Shown piece after piece: positions 1 through 11,894 of a stretch of DNA of 64,000 nucleotides (its first letter is position 1; every line of letters begins with the position of its first letter). Source of the stretch: Actinomycetota bacterium. Lineage in GTDB: Bacteria > Actinomycetota > Actinomycetes > Nanopelagicales > Nanopelagicaceae. The notes beneath the pieces are model-generated. The model was given only the letters and a program-made list of their open reading frames with translations. It was not told the DNA's origin and searched no databases. Made by a program: the position numbers and the translations under genes. Location: assembly GCA_009726135.1 (NCBI GenBank), contig WLIQ01000001.1, positions 29,056 through 93,055 on the forward strand. The letters run 5' to 3'.

Positions 1-38
1 GCGGCCAATCCGGCAGTCAGTCGAATATAGGCTTTCAT
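1..38 (-). CDS. 5' end of a CDS running off the window (MKAYIRLTAGLA...), possibly endolytic transglycosylase MltG
   Basis: ATG on minus strand at 36-38, ATGA overlap with upstream ruvX stop; identity only from usual ruvX-mltG adjacency. Confidence 0.35.
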   Translation of the reverse strand, partial: MKAYIRLTAGLA

Positions 39-460
39 CCGCGCTGCTTTTCGATTTCGAGAGCGAAATTTAGAATTGCCACGGCGGCGGCTTGATCGAT
101 AGATGCACGTGCATCTTTTGCCTTCACTCCAGAATCTTGCATATTTTTTGTAGCGCTCACTGTACTCAACCGCTCATCGATGAGTTCAACGGGTGCGTTC
201 GTCAGCTGCCCCAGCATCAATGCGAACTCACTGGCCTTAACTGAAGATTGACTATCACGGCCATCCATATGTGATGGTTTGCCGACGTAAATTCGAATAG
301 GTTCATATTCGGAGAACAGTTCCAAAATTTTTACCTTTAAATTGCCGTCATTGGAATTCAAAGTAGTAACAGGTGATGACAAAATTGCATCTGGATCACA
401 TACAGCTACACCTATTCGGACGTCACCATAATCAAATGCGATTCGGCGACCTCGTTGCAT
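35..460 (-). CDS. ruvX: RuvX/YqgF family Holliday junction resolvase-like protein
   Basis: AFDYGDVRIGVAVCD and DERLSTVSA motifs; next to alaS. Confidence 0.9.
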   Translation of the reverse strand: MQRGRRIAFDYGDVRIGVAVCDPDAILSSPVTTLNSNDGNLKVKILELFSEYEPIRIYVGKPSHMDGRDSQSSVKASEFALMLGQLTNAPVELIDERLSTVSATKNMQDSGVKAKDARASIDQAAAVAILNFALEIEKQRG

Positions 461-467
461 AACCAGA

Positions 468-3140
468 TTATTCGGCTAGGGCTTGAGAAATCGCAGCCAA
501 CGCATCAACAGATTTTGCTGCATCTGTGCCTCCACCTTGAGCAAAATCATCTTTACCACCACCGCCACCACCTAAAACTGTGGATCCAATCTTTACTAAC
601 GCTCCAGCTTTGACTCCACCGGCACGGGCAGCCTCACTAACGGCGACAACTAGCACTGGCTTGGAATCATTAACGCTGATTAGTGCAACAACGACGTTTG
701 GCGCATGAGAGCGAAGTTCTAGTGCAATCTTGCGCAGATCATCTCCCGAGATTCCATCTCCTAAAAGTGCTGTGATAACTGTTGTGCCATTCACAACCTT
801 TGCACTCTTAGCAATCTCGCCAACTTGAGATAGTGCCTGTGCTGAGCGCAAAACAGACAACTCCTTTTCAATCTCTTTCATTGAGTTGATAAGACCATTA
901 ATACGTTCAGGAAGTTCTTCTACACGAGCACCTTTGAGGATCTCTGTTAGCGAGTTAAGCAAGATGTGTTCGCGCGCTAAGAATTTATAAGCATCAACAC
1001 CTACAAGAGCCTCAACACGTCGAACACCCGCACCGATTGAGGACTCACTCAATAGTTTTACGACACCAAGCTGACCCGAGCGAGACACGTGTGTTCCACC
1101 GCAAAGCTCACGTGCCCAATCGCCAACGCTGACAACGCGAACTTGGTCTCCATACTTTTCACCAAAGAGTGCCATAGCACCAATTTTCTTAGCCGCCTCT
1201 TGCGACATAACCTCTGCACTGATTTCCAAATTATCAAGTAGCAAAGTATTAACGCGGAATTCAACATCATTGAGAACTGATGCTGGAACTGCACCCGTTG
1301 CCGGAAAATCAAAGCGGAAGCGCCCAGGTGAATTCTCAGAACCGGCTTGCGTTGCAGTTTCGCCTAGAAGTTCGCGAAAGGCTTTATGAACCATGTGTGT
1401 AGCAGTGTGTGCACGTGAAATCGCATGTCGACGCTCAATGTCGATAGATGCCTGGGCCTGTGAACCGTTTTCTACCGAACCACTGAGTACTCGACCTCGG
1501 TGAACAAACACACCTGGAACGGGAGTTTGTACGTCATCGATTTCAACAACTGCGCCGTTAGACAATGTAATTGTTCCACCATCGGCTAGCTGCCCACCAC
1601 CTTCTGCATAGAACGGTGTGCGATCCAAAACTATTTCGACATCTTCATCGGCCCCGGCGGACCCAACGAGCAGGCCATCGACCAATATCGCATTAATCTT
1701 TGATTCACTTGTTACATGGGTGTAACCAATGAACTCGGATTTTCCACTCTTATCAACGAGTGCGCGATATACCGAAAGATCGGTGTGCCCACTCTTTTTA
1801 GCTTTCGAATCAGCTTTAGCTCGATCCTTTTGCTCTTTCATTAATCGACGAAAACCATCTTCATCAACTTCAAGACCTTCTTCGCGCGCCATTTCTAGCG
1901 TCAAATCAAATGGAAAACCGTAAGTGTCGTGAAGTTTGAAAGCGTCTTCGCCCGGTAAAACTGCGCTTTTGCTCTTCTTGATTGCCGCACTAGCTACATC
2001 AAAGATCTGTGTTCCACTTTTTAGTGTTTGCAAGAAACTCTCTTCTTCAGAAACACTAACTGACAAAATACGTTTTGTATCAGTAACTAACTCTGGGTAC
2101 TGCGGACCCATTGCACCAATAGCTGCCACGGTGAGCTCGGACATGATTGGATCCATTGATCCAAGTAAACGCATATTTCGAATCGTGCGGCGCATCATGC
2201 GTCGTAGAACATAACCACGACCTTCATTTCCCGGCGTTACCCCATCGCCGATGAGCATCGCCGATGTTCGAGCGTGATCTGCAATGATGCGCAGAGAAAT
2301 ATCTGACTTCGCGGATGAACCGTACTTAACTCCAGTTAACTGTGATGCTTTCGAGAGAATTTGCATCGTTGTATCAATCTCGTAAATATTCTCAACGCCT
2401 TGCAATAGCGCGGCCATACGCTCGAGCCCTAAACCTGTGTCGATACTTTTTGCTGGAAGCTCGCCAAGGATTGGATAATCATTTTTACCCGATCCCACGC
2501 CTCTTTCATTTTGCATGAAAACCAAATTCCAGACTTCCATATAACGGTTTTCATCGGCAATTGGACCGCCTTCAGAACCAAAGGCTGGACCACGGTCGTA
2601 ATAAATCTCAGAGCACGGGCCGCAAGGACCAGGAACTCCCATTGACCAAAAGTTATCTTCCATGTCGCGGCGCTGAATGCGCTCTTTAGGAACACCCATT
2701 TTATTGTGCCAAATGTCAGCGGCTTCGTCATCATCGAGATAAACAGTTACCCATAAGCGATCTTCAGGGAACCCATATCCGCCATCATCAATAGGACGCG
2801 TCAGAAGTTCCCAAGCAAGTGCGATGGCACCCTCTTTGAAATAATCGCCAAAAGAAAAGTTACCGCACATCTGAAAAAACGAAGCGTGGCGTGTTGTCTT
2901 ACCTACCTCATCAATATCTAATGTTCGTACACATTTTTGAACTGATGTCGCTCGCTTGTAAGGAGGAGTAATTTCACCAAGAAAATAAGGTTTGAAAGGC
3001 ACCATACCTGCGTTCACAAGCAGCAGGTTGGGATCATCAGCGATTAACGATGATGATGGAACGACTGTATGCGTTAACCCTTGACGGTTATCTGATTCAA
3101 AAAAACGCAGCCAGCGTGAACGGATCTCGGCGGATTCCAC
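468..3140 (-). CDS. alaS: alanyl-tRNA synthetase
   Basis: 890 aa; [20 protein letters not shown], [24 protein letters not shown]-terminal [15 protein letters not shown]. Confidence 0.98.
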   Translation of the reverse strand: MESAEIRSRWLRFFESDNRQGLTHTVVPSSSLIADDPNLLLVNAGMVPFKPYFLGEITPPYKRATSVQKCVRTLDIDEVGKTTRHASFFQMCGNFSFGDYFKEGAIALAWELLTRPIDDGGYGFPEDRLWVTVYLDDDEAADIWHNKMGVPKERIQRRDMEDNFWSMGVPGPCGPCSEIYYDRGPAFGSEGGPIADENRYMEVWNLVFMQNERGVGSGKNDYPILGELPAKSIDTGLGLERMAALLQGVENIYEIDTTMQILSKASQLTGVKYGSSAKSDISLRIIADHARTSAMLIGDGVTPGNEGRGYVLRRMMRRTIRNMRLLGSMDPIMSELTVAAIGAMGPQYPELVTDTKRILSVSVSEEESFLQTLKSGTQIFDVASAAIKKSKSAVLPGEDAFKLHDTYGFPFDLTLEMAREEGLEVDEDGFRRLMKEQKDRAKADSKAKKSGHTDLSVYRALVDKSGKSEFIGYTHVTSESKINAILVDGLLVGSAGADEDVEIVLDRTPFYAEGGGQLADGGTITLSNGAVVEIDDVQTPVPGVFVHRGRVLSGSVENGSQAQASIDIERRHAISRAHTATHMVHKAFRELLGETATQAGSENSPGRFRFDFPATGAVPASVLNDVEFRVNTLLLDNLEISAEVMSQEAAKKIGAMALFGEKYGDQVRVVSVGDWARELCGGTHVSRSGQLGVVKLLSESSIGAGVRRVEALVGVDAYKFLAREHILLNSLTEILKGARVEELPERINGLINSMKEIEKELSVLRSAQALSQVGEIAKSAKVVNGTTVITALLGDGISGDDLRKIALELRSHAPNVVVALISVNDSKPVLVVAVSEAARAGGVKAGALVKIGSTVLGGGGGGKDDFAQGGGTDAAKSVDALAAISQALAE

Positions 3141-3149
3141 TTGTGAGGA

Positions 3150-3509
3150 TCACTCAGCCTTCTTCTTAGATCGAGATTTCTTCATCGATGCTGCAGAAAG
3201 CAAAGCTCCAGCTACTTTAACCGCTGAGCCATTTTTGCTGATGAAAGATGTAGTGACTTCATTAACCTTATCTGAGAGATCTTCTGCATTTTTGGTGATG
3301 CGGTTAATGCTCTTAAGCGGTCCGTTAATAAGAGTTACGGTTGTATTGACCTCATCAATAAGAGGTGCGGCCTCATCCGTTAAAACCTTGAGTGAGGCCT
3401 TCGCTTCATCTATTAAACGACCAACTCGAATAATTACGTAGGCAACTGCCAGCGCGATAATCATTAACGCGCAGCTCGCGACTATCGTTGCAACTCCACC
3501 TGGACCCAT
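3150..3509 (-). CDS. DUF948 domain membrane protein
   Basis: N-terminal TM helix followed by a coiled region; position between alaS and aspS. Confidence 0.7.
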   Translation of the reverse strand: MGPGGVATIVASCALMIIALAVAYVIIRVGRLIDEAKASLKVLTDEAAPLIDEVNTTVTLINGPLKSINRITKNAEDLSDKVNEVTTSFISKNGSAVKVAGALLSAASMKKSRSKKKAE

Positions 3510-3513
3510 GTTG

Positions 3514-5265
3514 TTAGCCTACCTGAGGAGCTTGTTTAGGCGCGCCATCGATACCGCTCTCCTTGCGTTGCGCCAGGGTAATTGGTGTTGGAGCACCAGT
3601 GAGTGGGTCCCCACCGCTAGCTGTTTTAGGGAAAGCAATGACTTCACGAATTGAATCTGAACCAGTTAGCAATGCGCATACGCGATCTAGGCCAAGTGCG
3701 ATTCCGCCATGTGGAGGCGGACCATAGTTAAATGCCTCAAGTAAGAAACCAAACTTACTTTGCGCTTCCTCATCACTTAATCCAATAACGTTAAAGACAT
3801 CTTTTTGAATTTGGCGATCGTGGATACGGATGGAACCGCCGCCAAGTTCAGTTCCGTTGAGCACTATGTCGTATGCATAGGCAAGTGCCGATGCTGGATC
3901 TTGTGCAAAAGTTTTCGCAAACTCTGGTTTTGGACCAGTGAACGGATGGTGAACCGCTGTCCATCCACCATTATCAGTTGGTTCAAACATAGGTGCGTCC
4001 ACAACCCATAAGAACTCCCACTTATCGGCTGGAATTAAGTTACAACGCTTACCAATTTCTAATCTGACTGCACCCAACAAATTTAGTGATGCGGTGCGCT
4101 CACCAGCTGCAAAGAAAATAGCGTCTCCGGGTTTTGCCCCAGCTGCTGCAGTAATGCCAGCAGCTTCTGACTCTGAAAGATTCTTAGCAACTGGCCCACC
4201 CAAAGTTCCATCTTCATTAACCAAAATATATGCAAGGCCTTTAGCCCCGCGCGCTTTAGCCCAATCTTGCCATGCATCTAGTTCACGGCGAGGTGAAGAT
4301 GCTCCACCTGGCATAACAACGCTTCCAACATACGGAGCTTGGAAAACTCGGAAAGTAGTTTCTGCAAAATATGAAGTCTGTTCCGTTAATTCGTGAGCAA
4401 AGCGCAGATCTGGTTTATCAGATCCGTAACGAGACATTGCATCGGCGTAGGTCATACGTTGAAGTGGAAGTGGAATTGTGTAACCAACGGCTTCCTTCCA
4501 TACACGTGCAACTATTTTCTCGGCAACTGCCAAAATATCCTCTTGGTCGATAAATGACATTTCAATATCGAGTTGGGTGAACTCAGGCTGACGATCAGCA
4601 CGAAAATCTTCATCGCGGAAGCAGCGCGCAATTTGGTAATACTTTTCCATGCCAGCCACCATCAACAACTGCTTAAACAGTTGTGGCGACTGAGGAAGTG
4701 CATACCAGCTTCCGGGTTGCAATCGAACAGGTACTAGAAAGTCACGTGCACCTTCAGGTGTTGATCGAGTCAGATACGGAGTCTCAATCTCTAAAAATGC
4801 TTCGTCCTCCATAACTCGGCGAATTACCGACGTTACTTTTGATCGCAGGCGCAGGTTAGCTGCCGGCTTTTCGCGACGAAGATCTAAATATCGATACTTG
4901 AGGCGTACTTCTTCACTTATGTCTGCATCATTTCCAGAATCAACTGGGAAAGGTAGTGCAGCCGATTCGCTAAGGACAACAACCGTGTCCCCCATGATTT
5001 CAATTTCTCCGGTTGGAAGATTCGGATTTTCATTTCCAGAAGGGCGGGCTAACACTTCACCCGTAATCATCAAACACCATTCAGCACGAAGTGATCCTGC
5101 AATTTTCTCGTCACGGATTACAACCTGGACCGAGCCTGATGCATCGCGCAGATCGATAAATGCAACTCCGCCATGGTCGCGACGTCTAGAAACCCAACCT
5201 GCCAACGTGACCGTCGTGCCGGCATGAGATTTGCGCAATGAGCCTGCGTCGTGAGTTCTTAACAT
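3514..5265 (-). CDS. aspS: aspartyl-tRNA synthetase
   Basis: [55 protein letters not shown]. Confidence 0.97.
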   Translation of the reverse strand: MLRTHDAGSLRKSHAGTTVTLAGWVSRRRDHGGVAFIDLRDASGSVQVVIRDEKIAGSLRAEWCLMITGEVLARPSGNENPNLPTGEIEIMGDTVVVLSESAALPFPVDSGNDADISEEVRLKYRYLDLRREKPAANLRLRSKVTSVIRRVMEDEAFLEIETPYLTRSTPEGARDFLVPVRLQPGSWYALPQSPQLFKQLLMVAGMEKYYQIARCFRDEDFRADRQPEFTQLDIEMSFIDQEDILAVAEKIVARVWKEAVGYTIPLPLQRMTYADAMSRYGSDKPDLRFAHELTEQTSYFAETTFRVFQAPYVGSVVMPGGASSPRRELDAWQDWAKARGAKGLAYILVNEDGTLGGPVAKNLSESEAAGITAAAGAKPGDAIFFAAGERTASLNLLGAVRLEIGKRCNLIPADKWEFLWVVDAPMFEPTDNGGWTAVHHPFTGPKPEFAKTFAQDPASALAYAYDIVLNGTELGGGSIRIHDRQIQKDVFNVIGLSDEEAQSKFGFLLEAFNYGPPPHGGIALGLDRVCALLTGSDSIREVIAFPKTASGGDPLTGAPTPITLAQRKESGIDGAPKQAPQVG

Positions 5266-5288
5266 GGTTGCGTTTTACATCCCTATAA

Positions 5289-6539
5289 TTAAAGTGCGCT
5301 GATTAATGATGCAATCTTAACCGATGAAGTCTCACCAGTTTTCATCTCTTTTAGCTCCACAGTTGCGCTAGAAATCTCAGAATCACCTAGAACTATGACG
5401 TAGCGTGCACCGCTCTTATCAGCACCTTTCATGGCTCCTTTGAGTGCCCGGTCGCCAAAAGCAACTTCGACGCTTTTTCCAGAAGATCTTAGATCGCTGG
5501 CAATCTTCATCGCCATCTCTTTAGCGGCATCACCTAATGGAATGATGAATAAATCCGAGACAAAGGAGTTTTCGTTGATAACCCCTTCTGCTTCAGCAGC
5601 TAGTAAAGCTCTATCAACACCTAAGCCAAAACCGATTCCTGATAGCTCTTGGCCACCAAGCTGCGCCATGAGACCGTCATAACGGCCTCCCCCACCAATT
5701 CCTGATTGCGCTCCTAGAAGTTCGTGCACAAACTCAAAAGTTGTTCCGGTGTAGTAATCCAAACCACGAACCATACGTGGATTGAGAGTGTAAGAAATTC
5801 CGAGGGCCTCTAAATATTTTTTGACTTGCTCAAAGTGAGATTTTGAGGGATCGCTGAGGTAATCAACGAGTAAAGGTGCATTAGCCATAGCTTCTTTTAC
5901 TTCAGGGCGCTTGTCATCAAAGAGGCGCAAAGGATTTAGAGCAGCTCTTGAACTGGTTGCCTCATCCAGATTCATTCCGGCAATAAATTGGACTAAGTCG
6001 ATACGGTGGGCTGCGCGCGATTGGGCATCACCCAGACTCGTAATTTCCAAACGATACTTACTTAAGCCAATAGCTTTGAATCCTGCATCTGCAATAGCAA
6101 TAACTTCGGCGTCTATTGCCGGATCATCCAAACCAATTGCTTCAATACCAACTTGGTAAAATTGACGATAACGGCCAGCTTGTGGACGCTCTGCTCGAAA
6201 GAATTGCCCGGAGTACCAAAGTTTTGCCGGAAGTTGACCACGATCTAAACCATGTTCAATAACTGCGCGCATCACACCTGCAGTTCCTTCGGGGCGTAAA
6301 GTGATTGAGCGATCTCCACGATCTTGAAATGTATACATTTCTTTGGAAACTACATCAGTCGATTCGCCAACTCCGCGAGTGAATAGCTCAGTATCTTCAA
6401 AGACTGGAAGCTCTATGAGTTGATAGCCTGCCAGACGGGCTGGAGTAATCAGAGACTCCCTGACGAATTCAAACGCTGCAGAGCGTGGTGGAACATATTC
6501 ACTTACGCCTTTTGGTGCTTGGATCTTTTGTGCGGCCAT
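5289..6539 (-). CDS. hisS: histidyl-tRNA synthetase
   Basis: [44 protein letters not shown]. Confidence 0.97.
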   Translation of the reverse strand: MAAQKIQAPKGVSEYVPPRSAAFEFVRESLITPARLAGYQLIELPVFEDTELFTRGVGESTDVVSKEMYTFQDRGDRSITLRPEGTAGVMRAVIEHGLDRGQLPAKLWYSGQFFRAERPQAGRYRQFYQVGIEAIGLDDPAIDAEVIAIADAGFKAIGLSKYRLEITSLGDAQSRAAHRIDLVQFIAGMNLDEATSSRAALNPLRLFDDKRPEVKEAMANAPLLVDYLSDPSKSHFEQVKKYLEALGISYTLNPRMVRGLDYYTGTTFEFVHELLGAQSGIGGGGRYDGLMAQLGGQELSGIGFGLGVDRALLAAEAEGVINENSFVSDLFIIPLGDAAKEMAMKIASDLRSSGKSVEVAFGDRALKGAMKGADKSGARYVIVLGDSEISSATVELKEMKTGETSSVKIASLISAL

Positions 6540-7201
6540 TAGTAACGACCTTTCAACGCAGTTAAATATGGATTGTTCTTTTTCTCTGCCGCCATAGTGG
6601 TCTCAGCGTAATGACCAGGCAAAACCCTTAGGTGATCTGGCAAAGGCATAATTTTTTTGCGCAAAGTTGTCTCCATCGCTTCAGCTGATCCACCTGGCAA
6701 ATCAGTGCGACCTATGGAACCAGCAAAGAGAACATCGCCGCTGACTAATATTTCATCCTCAATCACAAAGACTAAGGAACCAGCAGTATGTCCGGGTGCG
6801 TGGATAGCTTTAAATTTCATACCCACAAGCTCGACAACTTCCTCATTACGCAATTCTCTAACATCTACTGGTTCGACAAAGTCCATACTCGATAATGTCG
6901 CTATAAATTCTGGCCCATGAATGCGTTCAGGGTGCGCCAATGCAACTCGGTCCAAAGAATGAATATAGGCAGGAATCGAATACCCATCTGCAATCGGTTG
7001 AATTGAAAAGGTGTGATCGAGATGACCATGCGTAGCAATGACGGCAACAGGCTTGAGTGAATGCTTCTTGAGAATTTCATCCAACTGCTGTGAAACATCA
7101 GGCATGCCAGGATCAATAACTACGCATTCACTGCCCGCCTTTGGGGCAATAACCCAGCAGTTAGTGGCATACATAGGAGCGGCGAATGAGTCGATAAGCA
7201 T
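6539..7201 (-). CDS. MBL-fold metallohydrolase (glyoxalase II-like)
   Basis: THGHLDH motif, [24 protein letters not shown]. Confidence 0.9.
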   Translation of the reverse strand: MLIDSFAAPMYATNCWVIAPKAGSECVVIDPGMPDVSQQLDEILKKHSLKPVAVIATHGHLDHTFSIQPIADGYSIPAYIHSLDRVALAHPERIHGPEFIATLSSMDFVEPVDVRELRNEEVVELVGMKFKAIHAPGHTAGSLVFVIEDEILVSGDVLFAGSIGRTDLPGGSAEAMETTLRKKIMPLPDHLRVLPGHYAETTMAAEKKNNPYLTALKGRY

Positions 7202-7373
7202 GGAGTTGACCCCTTCGCCTACGCTTAAAATTGGAGCGATTGACGCTCACACACCTAGACAGGGTACCTTTTACCTCCGCACGATTCACGCTCATCCAAG
7301 GTGCGCCTTAGGTGAGCACGCACACTGATAGCGACGTTCCATAGTGGAACAACGCGCTGAAAGGGACTACACC

Positions 7374-8672
7374 ATGAGCGAATTCAATCCAACACCACAA
7401 GCAAGTGCAGCATCGGCGTTAATCGGAGACCCTTCAGCCTTTGGCCGAGTCGGTGAGGATGGAACGGTTTTTGTTCGCACATCCTCTGGTGAAAAAGCAG
7501 TTGGTTCATATCCTGGTAAAACCGCAGAAGAGGCGTTGGCATATTTCGTTCGCAAATTTGAACTCCTTGCAGCTGAAGTTGCACTCCTCGCCGCTCGAAT
7601 TAAAAGTGGCGCGCTAGTTCCATCAGATGCCTATGCCGCCGTGAAGAAACTGCGCGATCAAGTTAAAGAACTAAATGGTGTTGGCGATCTCGATGCACTC
7701 TCAGCATCTGTTGAACAGATTGAGCCTCTTATTGAAGGTCACCGTGAAGCATATGAGGCTAAGAAAGCTGCAGAAACTGCGGCAAAGGCGGCTCGGCGTG
7801 AACAGATTCTTGTTGAAAAGGAAAAAATTGTTGCAGAGGCCGAGACTCTTGCACTCTCCGAAAGTTGGAAAACTACTGGCGATCGCTTGAAAGTTCTTCT
7901 TGGTGAATGGAAATCTGCACCCCGTCTAGACAAGAAAGCCGATGCTGATCTATGGAAACGTTTTTCTTCTTCACGCAATAAATTTGATAAGCGTCGCCGT
8001 ACACATTTCGCAGCTCTCGAATCGGTTCAAAAAACGGTAGTTGATGCGAAAAAGGGGATCATTGAAGAGGCTGAAAAACTAGCAACATCAACTGAATGGG
8101 TTCCTACAGCTAAGCGCTACAAAGCTCTAATGGATTCTTGGAAAGCGGCTGGACGCGGTAAGCCAAGTGATGATGCAAAAATGTGGGCCAGATTCAAAGC
8201 AGCCCAAGATAAGTTTTTCACTGCCAAGAACGCTGATCTTGAAAAGCGCGATACAACGATGGCTACTAATCTAATTAAGCGAGAAGAGTTAGTTGTGCTC
8301 CTTGAAGGACTTCTACCCATTACTGACTTAGGTGAAGCTAAAAAAGCGTTGCGTGATCACCTCAATGCTTGGAGCAAGATTGGTATGACTCATCGCGAAA
8401 AGCGAGCTTCGCTCGATGCGCGCGTACAAGCCGTTGAAAACGTTTTTAAAGAAGCCGAAGCAGAAACTGTTCGCAAGACTGATCCAGCTGCCAAAGCTCG
8501 TGCGCAAGAGGTTGTTAAGCAGCTAACAGATTCGATCGAAAGCTACGAAAAGATCGCTGCTAAATCTCAAGCTGCAGGTAACGCCAAGAAAGCAACGGAA
8601 GCATCTGAATCTGCAGCTGCGCGACGAGTGTGGTTAGAAGAGGCAATGAAGGGCCTAGCTGAGTTCAGCTAG
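7374..8672 (+). CDS. DUF349 domain protein
   Basis: repeated W-K-x-A-x-R...W.RF..A.DKFF units; start set to ATG after AAAGGGA. Confidence 0.8.
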   Translation: MSEFNPTPQASAASALIGDPSAFGRVGEDGTVFVRTSSGEKAVGSYPGKTAEEALAYFVRKFELLAAEVALLAARIKSGALVPSDAYAAVKKLRDQVKELNGVGDLDALSASVEQIEPLIEGHREAYEAKKAAETAAKAARREQILVEKEKIVAEAETLALSESWKTTGDRLKVLLGEWKSAPRLDKKADADLWKRFSSSRNKFDKRRRTHFAALESVQKTVVDAKKGIIEEAEKLATSTEWVPTAKRYKALMDSWKAAGRGKPSDDAKMWARFKAAQDKFFTAKNADLEKRDTTMATNLIKREELVVLLEGLLPITDLGEAKKALRDHLNAWSKIGMTHREKRASLDARVQAVENVFKEAEAETVRKTDPAAKARAQEVVKQLTDSIESYEKIAAKSQAAGNAKKATEASESAAARRVWLEEAMKGLAEFS

Positions 8673-10831
8673 TTATTTGTAGTGCGATAAACGTCGTACA
8701 CCCCTTCAATATGTCGCACGGCTGAAAGAACTGCATCTAGATGTGTTGCATCAGCCATTTCAAAAGTAAAACGTGAGATGGCTGTGCGATCTTTAGACGT
8801 GGTAACTGATGCGCTCAAGATGTTTACGTGCTGATCAGAAAGCATTCGAGTCACATCAGCTAACAAAGAAGCTCTATCTAGTGCTTCTACTTGGATATTG
8901 ACCAAAAAGACACTAGCTGCACCCAAGCGCCAGGAAACATTAACAATTCGATCATTTTGATTGCGGACTAGGTCATCAGCATTTACACAATCTGAACGGT
9001 GAATTGAAACCCCACTACCTTTGGTAATGAAACCCAAAATTGCATCCCCTGGAACTGGCGTGCAGCAACGTGCGAGCTTTACTAGAACATCATCGGTACC
9101 TTCGACATCAATGGCATTACTCGATCGCCTTGTTGTGCTGACTCGCGTTGGAAAGCTTTCCATCGTTGGCTCTGGATGCGAATCTTCTGCCCCCATAGAT
9201 GAAACTAATTTATCAATTATGGAAGCGGCCGAAACATGACCATCACCCACCGCTGAATACAATGCCTCGATATCGGCATATCGAAGCTCATGTGCTAATT
9301 CCAAAAGTGAATGACCAGCAAAAATTTTCTGAAGAGGAAGTCCCGCTTTTCGCATCTGACGGGCTATAGATTCACGTCCAGCATCAATGGCTTCTTCGCG
9401 CCGCTCCTTGCTAAACCAAGCTTTGATCTTAGAACGCGCCCGAGGACTTTTAACAAAATTGAGCCAATCTCGACTTGGCCCCGCGTGCTCTCCTTTATTG
9501 GTAACAATTTCAACAACATCACCATTATTTAGAGGTGATTCTAGTGGAACTAATCGACCGTTAACCTTTGCTCCTGCGCAACGGATACCAACATCAGTGT
9601 GAACTGAGAACGCAAAATCCACAGGCGTTGATCCCCCAGGCAAGGCAACGACACTCCCCTTGGGCGTGAATACAAAAACCTCAGGTGTGCCTAAATCAAA
9701 TCTCAATGCTTCCAAAAATTCCGAGGGATCCTCAGTCTCTTTCTGCCATTCATGCAACTGTCGTAGCCACAACATTTCTGGTGAGCTCTCATTATTTTCA
9801 TGTCCTTGCTTGTACTTCCAATGCGCGGCTATACCGAACTCAGCGCGAGAATGCATGTCATATGTTCGGATTTGGATCTCAATAGCTTTTCCAGTTGGTC
9901 CTATAACAGTTGTATGCAAAGACTGATAAAGATTAAATTTTGGCATCGCAATGTAATCTTTGAAACGCCCAGGTACCGGACTCCAACGAGCGTGTATTGC
10001 TCCAAGAACTCCATAGCAATCTCGCACATCCTCAACCAATACGCGAATACCAACAAGGTCATATATCTCATTGAACTCACGACCTCGCAAGACCATTTTT
10101 TGATAGACCGAAAAGAAATGCTTCTTGCGCCCAGTAACAGTTGCCTGTATTCCATCAGCGGCCAAATCGGTAGTAACAATCTCAATAACATCATGAGTTA
10201 GCGCGTCTCGAGACGGGGAGCGTTCAGCAACGAGGCGCGCGATTTCTTCGAATTTCTTAGGTTCTAGAACTTCAAAAGATAAATCCTCTAACTCCCACTT
10301 AATCGCATTCATACCTAATCGATGTGCCAGCGGCGCATAAATATCCAGAGTCTCTCGAGCTTTGCGCTCAGCGCTCTCGGTAGAAACATGCTTCCATGTG
10401 CGGGCATTATGTAATCTATCCGCCAACTTGATCACCAACACACGAATATCCCGAGACATTGCTACAACCATCTTGCGAACAGTTTCTGCTTCGGCCGTAG
10501 GCCCGTATGTGAGTTTGTCTAACTTTGTAACGCCATCGACTAATCCTGCAATCTCATCACCAAACTCACTTCGAAGCTCTTTAAGTGAGTACGCCGTATC
10601 TTCAACTGTGTCGTGCAAAAGCGCAGCGATAATAGTTTCAGAGTTCAGGCCAAGGTTAGCCAGAATGTTTGCAACGGCTACAGGGTGCGTTATGTAGCGA
10701 TCACCGGATTTTCGTAGTTGCCCCTCGTGTGCCTTTTCAGCCACACGATATGCGCGTTCAACGTCATCAAAGGTGCTTGTTGCATGGTGTTCTTTGAGCG
10801 CACTTATAACTGGTGCAATCAAAGTTTCCAT
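8669..10831 (-). CDS. relA: bifunctional (p)ppGpp synthetase/hydrolase
   Basis: HD domain (LLHDTVEDT), synthetase domain (PKFNLYQSLHTTVIGP), TGS and ACT domains; start moved to METLIAPV because the longer ORF runs into secF. Confidence 0.95.
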   Translation of the reverse strand: METLIAPVISALKEHHATSTFDDVERAYRVAEKAHEGQLRKSGDRYITHPVAVANILANLGLNSETIIAALLHDTVEDTAYSLKELRSEFGDEIAGLVDGVTKLDKLTYGPTAEAETVRKMVVAMSRDIRVLVIKLADRLHNARTWKHVSTESAERKARETLDIYAPLAHRLGMNAIKWELEDLSFEVLEPKKFEEIARLVAERSPSRDALTHDVIEIVTTDLAADGIQATVTGRKKHFFSVYQKMVLRGREFNEIYDLVGIRVLVEDVRDCYGVLGAIHARWSPVPGRFKDYIAMPKFNLYQSLHTTVIGPTGKAIEIQIRTYDMHSRAEFGIAAHWKYKQGHENNESSPEMLWLRQLHEWQKETEDPSEFLEALRFDLGTPEVFVFTPKGSVVALPGGSTPVDFAFSVHTDVGIRCAGAKVNGRLVPLESPLNNGDVVEIVTNKGEHAGPSRDWLNFVKSPRARSKIKAWFSKERREEAIDAGRESIARQMRKAGLPLQKIFAGHSLLELAHELRYADIEALYSAVGDGHVSAASIIDKLVSSMGAEDSHPEPTMESFPTRVSTTRRSSNAIDVEGTDDVLVKLARCCTPVPGDAILGFITKGSGVSIHRSDCVNADDLVRNQNDRIVNVSWRLGAASVFLVNIQVEALDRASLLADVTRMLSDQHVNILSASVTTSKDRTAISRFTFEMADATHLDAVLSAVRHIEGVYDVYRTTNN

Positions 10832-10841
10832 TGAGGGATCG

Positions 10842-11891
10842 CTATCTGCGATGTTTACGTTTCGGTTGATTGCGTGGCCCACGTCGGTCCTCTGAAACAG
10901 AAGGTACAGGTGTGGAAGTACCAACTGGACCAGTGCGTCCGTTTACTCGCTTAGATAAAGCCTGCATCGCAGGTTCCTTTTCACGCAACTGCGCAAGAAC
11001 AGGAGGTGCGATGAAAATCGATGAGTAAGTACCAACGGCTAAGCCGATGAAAAGAGCTAACGAAAGATCTTTAAGTGTTCCAGCTCCCAGAAGACCCGCA
11101 CCAACAAAGAGGATAGAGCCAACAGGAAGCAGAGCAATCAATGATGTATTCATAGATCGAATGAGCGTCTGATTAACAGCCAAGTTAGTTGCCTGTGAAT
11201 ATGTGCTTTTGGAAGTTGACGTGATAGTCCGAGTGTTTTCACGGATCTTGTCGAAAACCACAACCGTGTCGTAAAGAGAATAACCAAGAATTGTTAGAAA
11301 ACCAATAACTGTTGCCGGTGTTACGTCGAAACCAACAAGTGCGTAAATTCCAACTGTAATGAAAACGTCATGGACAACTGCTGCAATTGCGGCCACTGCC
11401 ATTTTGGGTTCAAAGGCCATCGCCAGATAAAGCATTACGCAGATAAGGAATCCAAAGAGACCATAAAGTGCTTTGCGTGTAATTTCTTTACCCCATGAAG
11501 GCCCAACGATTTGCGTATCAATTGATTCAACTGGAACTGAAAATTTTGCTGCTAACGCATCTTGGACAGCGTTGTTTTGTGCAGTATCAAGTGCACCTGT
11601 TTGCACGCGAACCTTGTCGCTGCCAACAGTTTGGATAATTGACTCTCCGGGGATGCCAACCGCAGTAACTGCTGCACGAGCATCATCAACATTAGCCCCC
11701 ACCTTAGTTACAGTGAATGAGGAACCACCCTTAAATTCAATACCCAAGTGCAGACCCTGCATACTTAGTGCACCTATAGACAGCATGATGAATATTGCAG
11801 ATATCGCATACCAACGACGACGACGCCCAATAATTTCAATAGAAGTTTCACCACGGTAGAGACGTCCACCTAGACCTGAAATCTTTGACAT
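10842..11891 (-). CDS. secF: protein translocase subunit SecF
   Basis: GIEFKGGSSFTV, ATVIGFLTILGYSLYDTVVVFDKIRENTR. Confidence 0.96.
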   Translation of the reverse strand: MSKISGLGGRLYRGETSIEIIGRRRRWYAISAIFIMLSIGALSMQGLHLGIEFKGGSSFTVTKVGANVDDARAAVTAVGIPGESIIQTVGSDKVRVQTGALDTAQNNAVQDALAAKFSVPVESIDTQIVGPSWGKEITRKALYGLFGFLICVMLYLAMAFEPKMAVAAIAAVVHDVFITVGIYALVGFDVTPATVIGFLTILGYSLYDTVVVFDKIRENTRTITSTSKSTYSQATNLAVNQTLIRSMNTSLIALLPVGSILFVGAGLLGAGTLKDLSLALFIGLAVGTYSSIFIAPPVLAQLREKEPAMQALSKRVNGRTGPVGTSTPVPSVSEDRRGPRNQPKRKHRR

Positions 11892-11894
11892 CGT

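Noticed and set aside
9800-10201. 133-aa plus-strand ORF inside relA
   Set aside because: Fully antisense to a strongly supported relA; composition looks like shadow coding.
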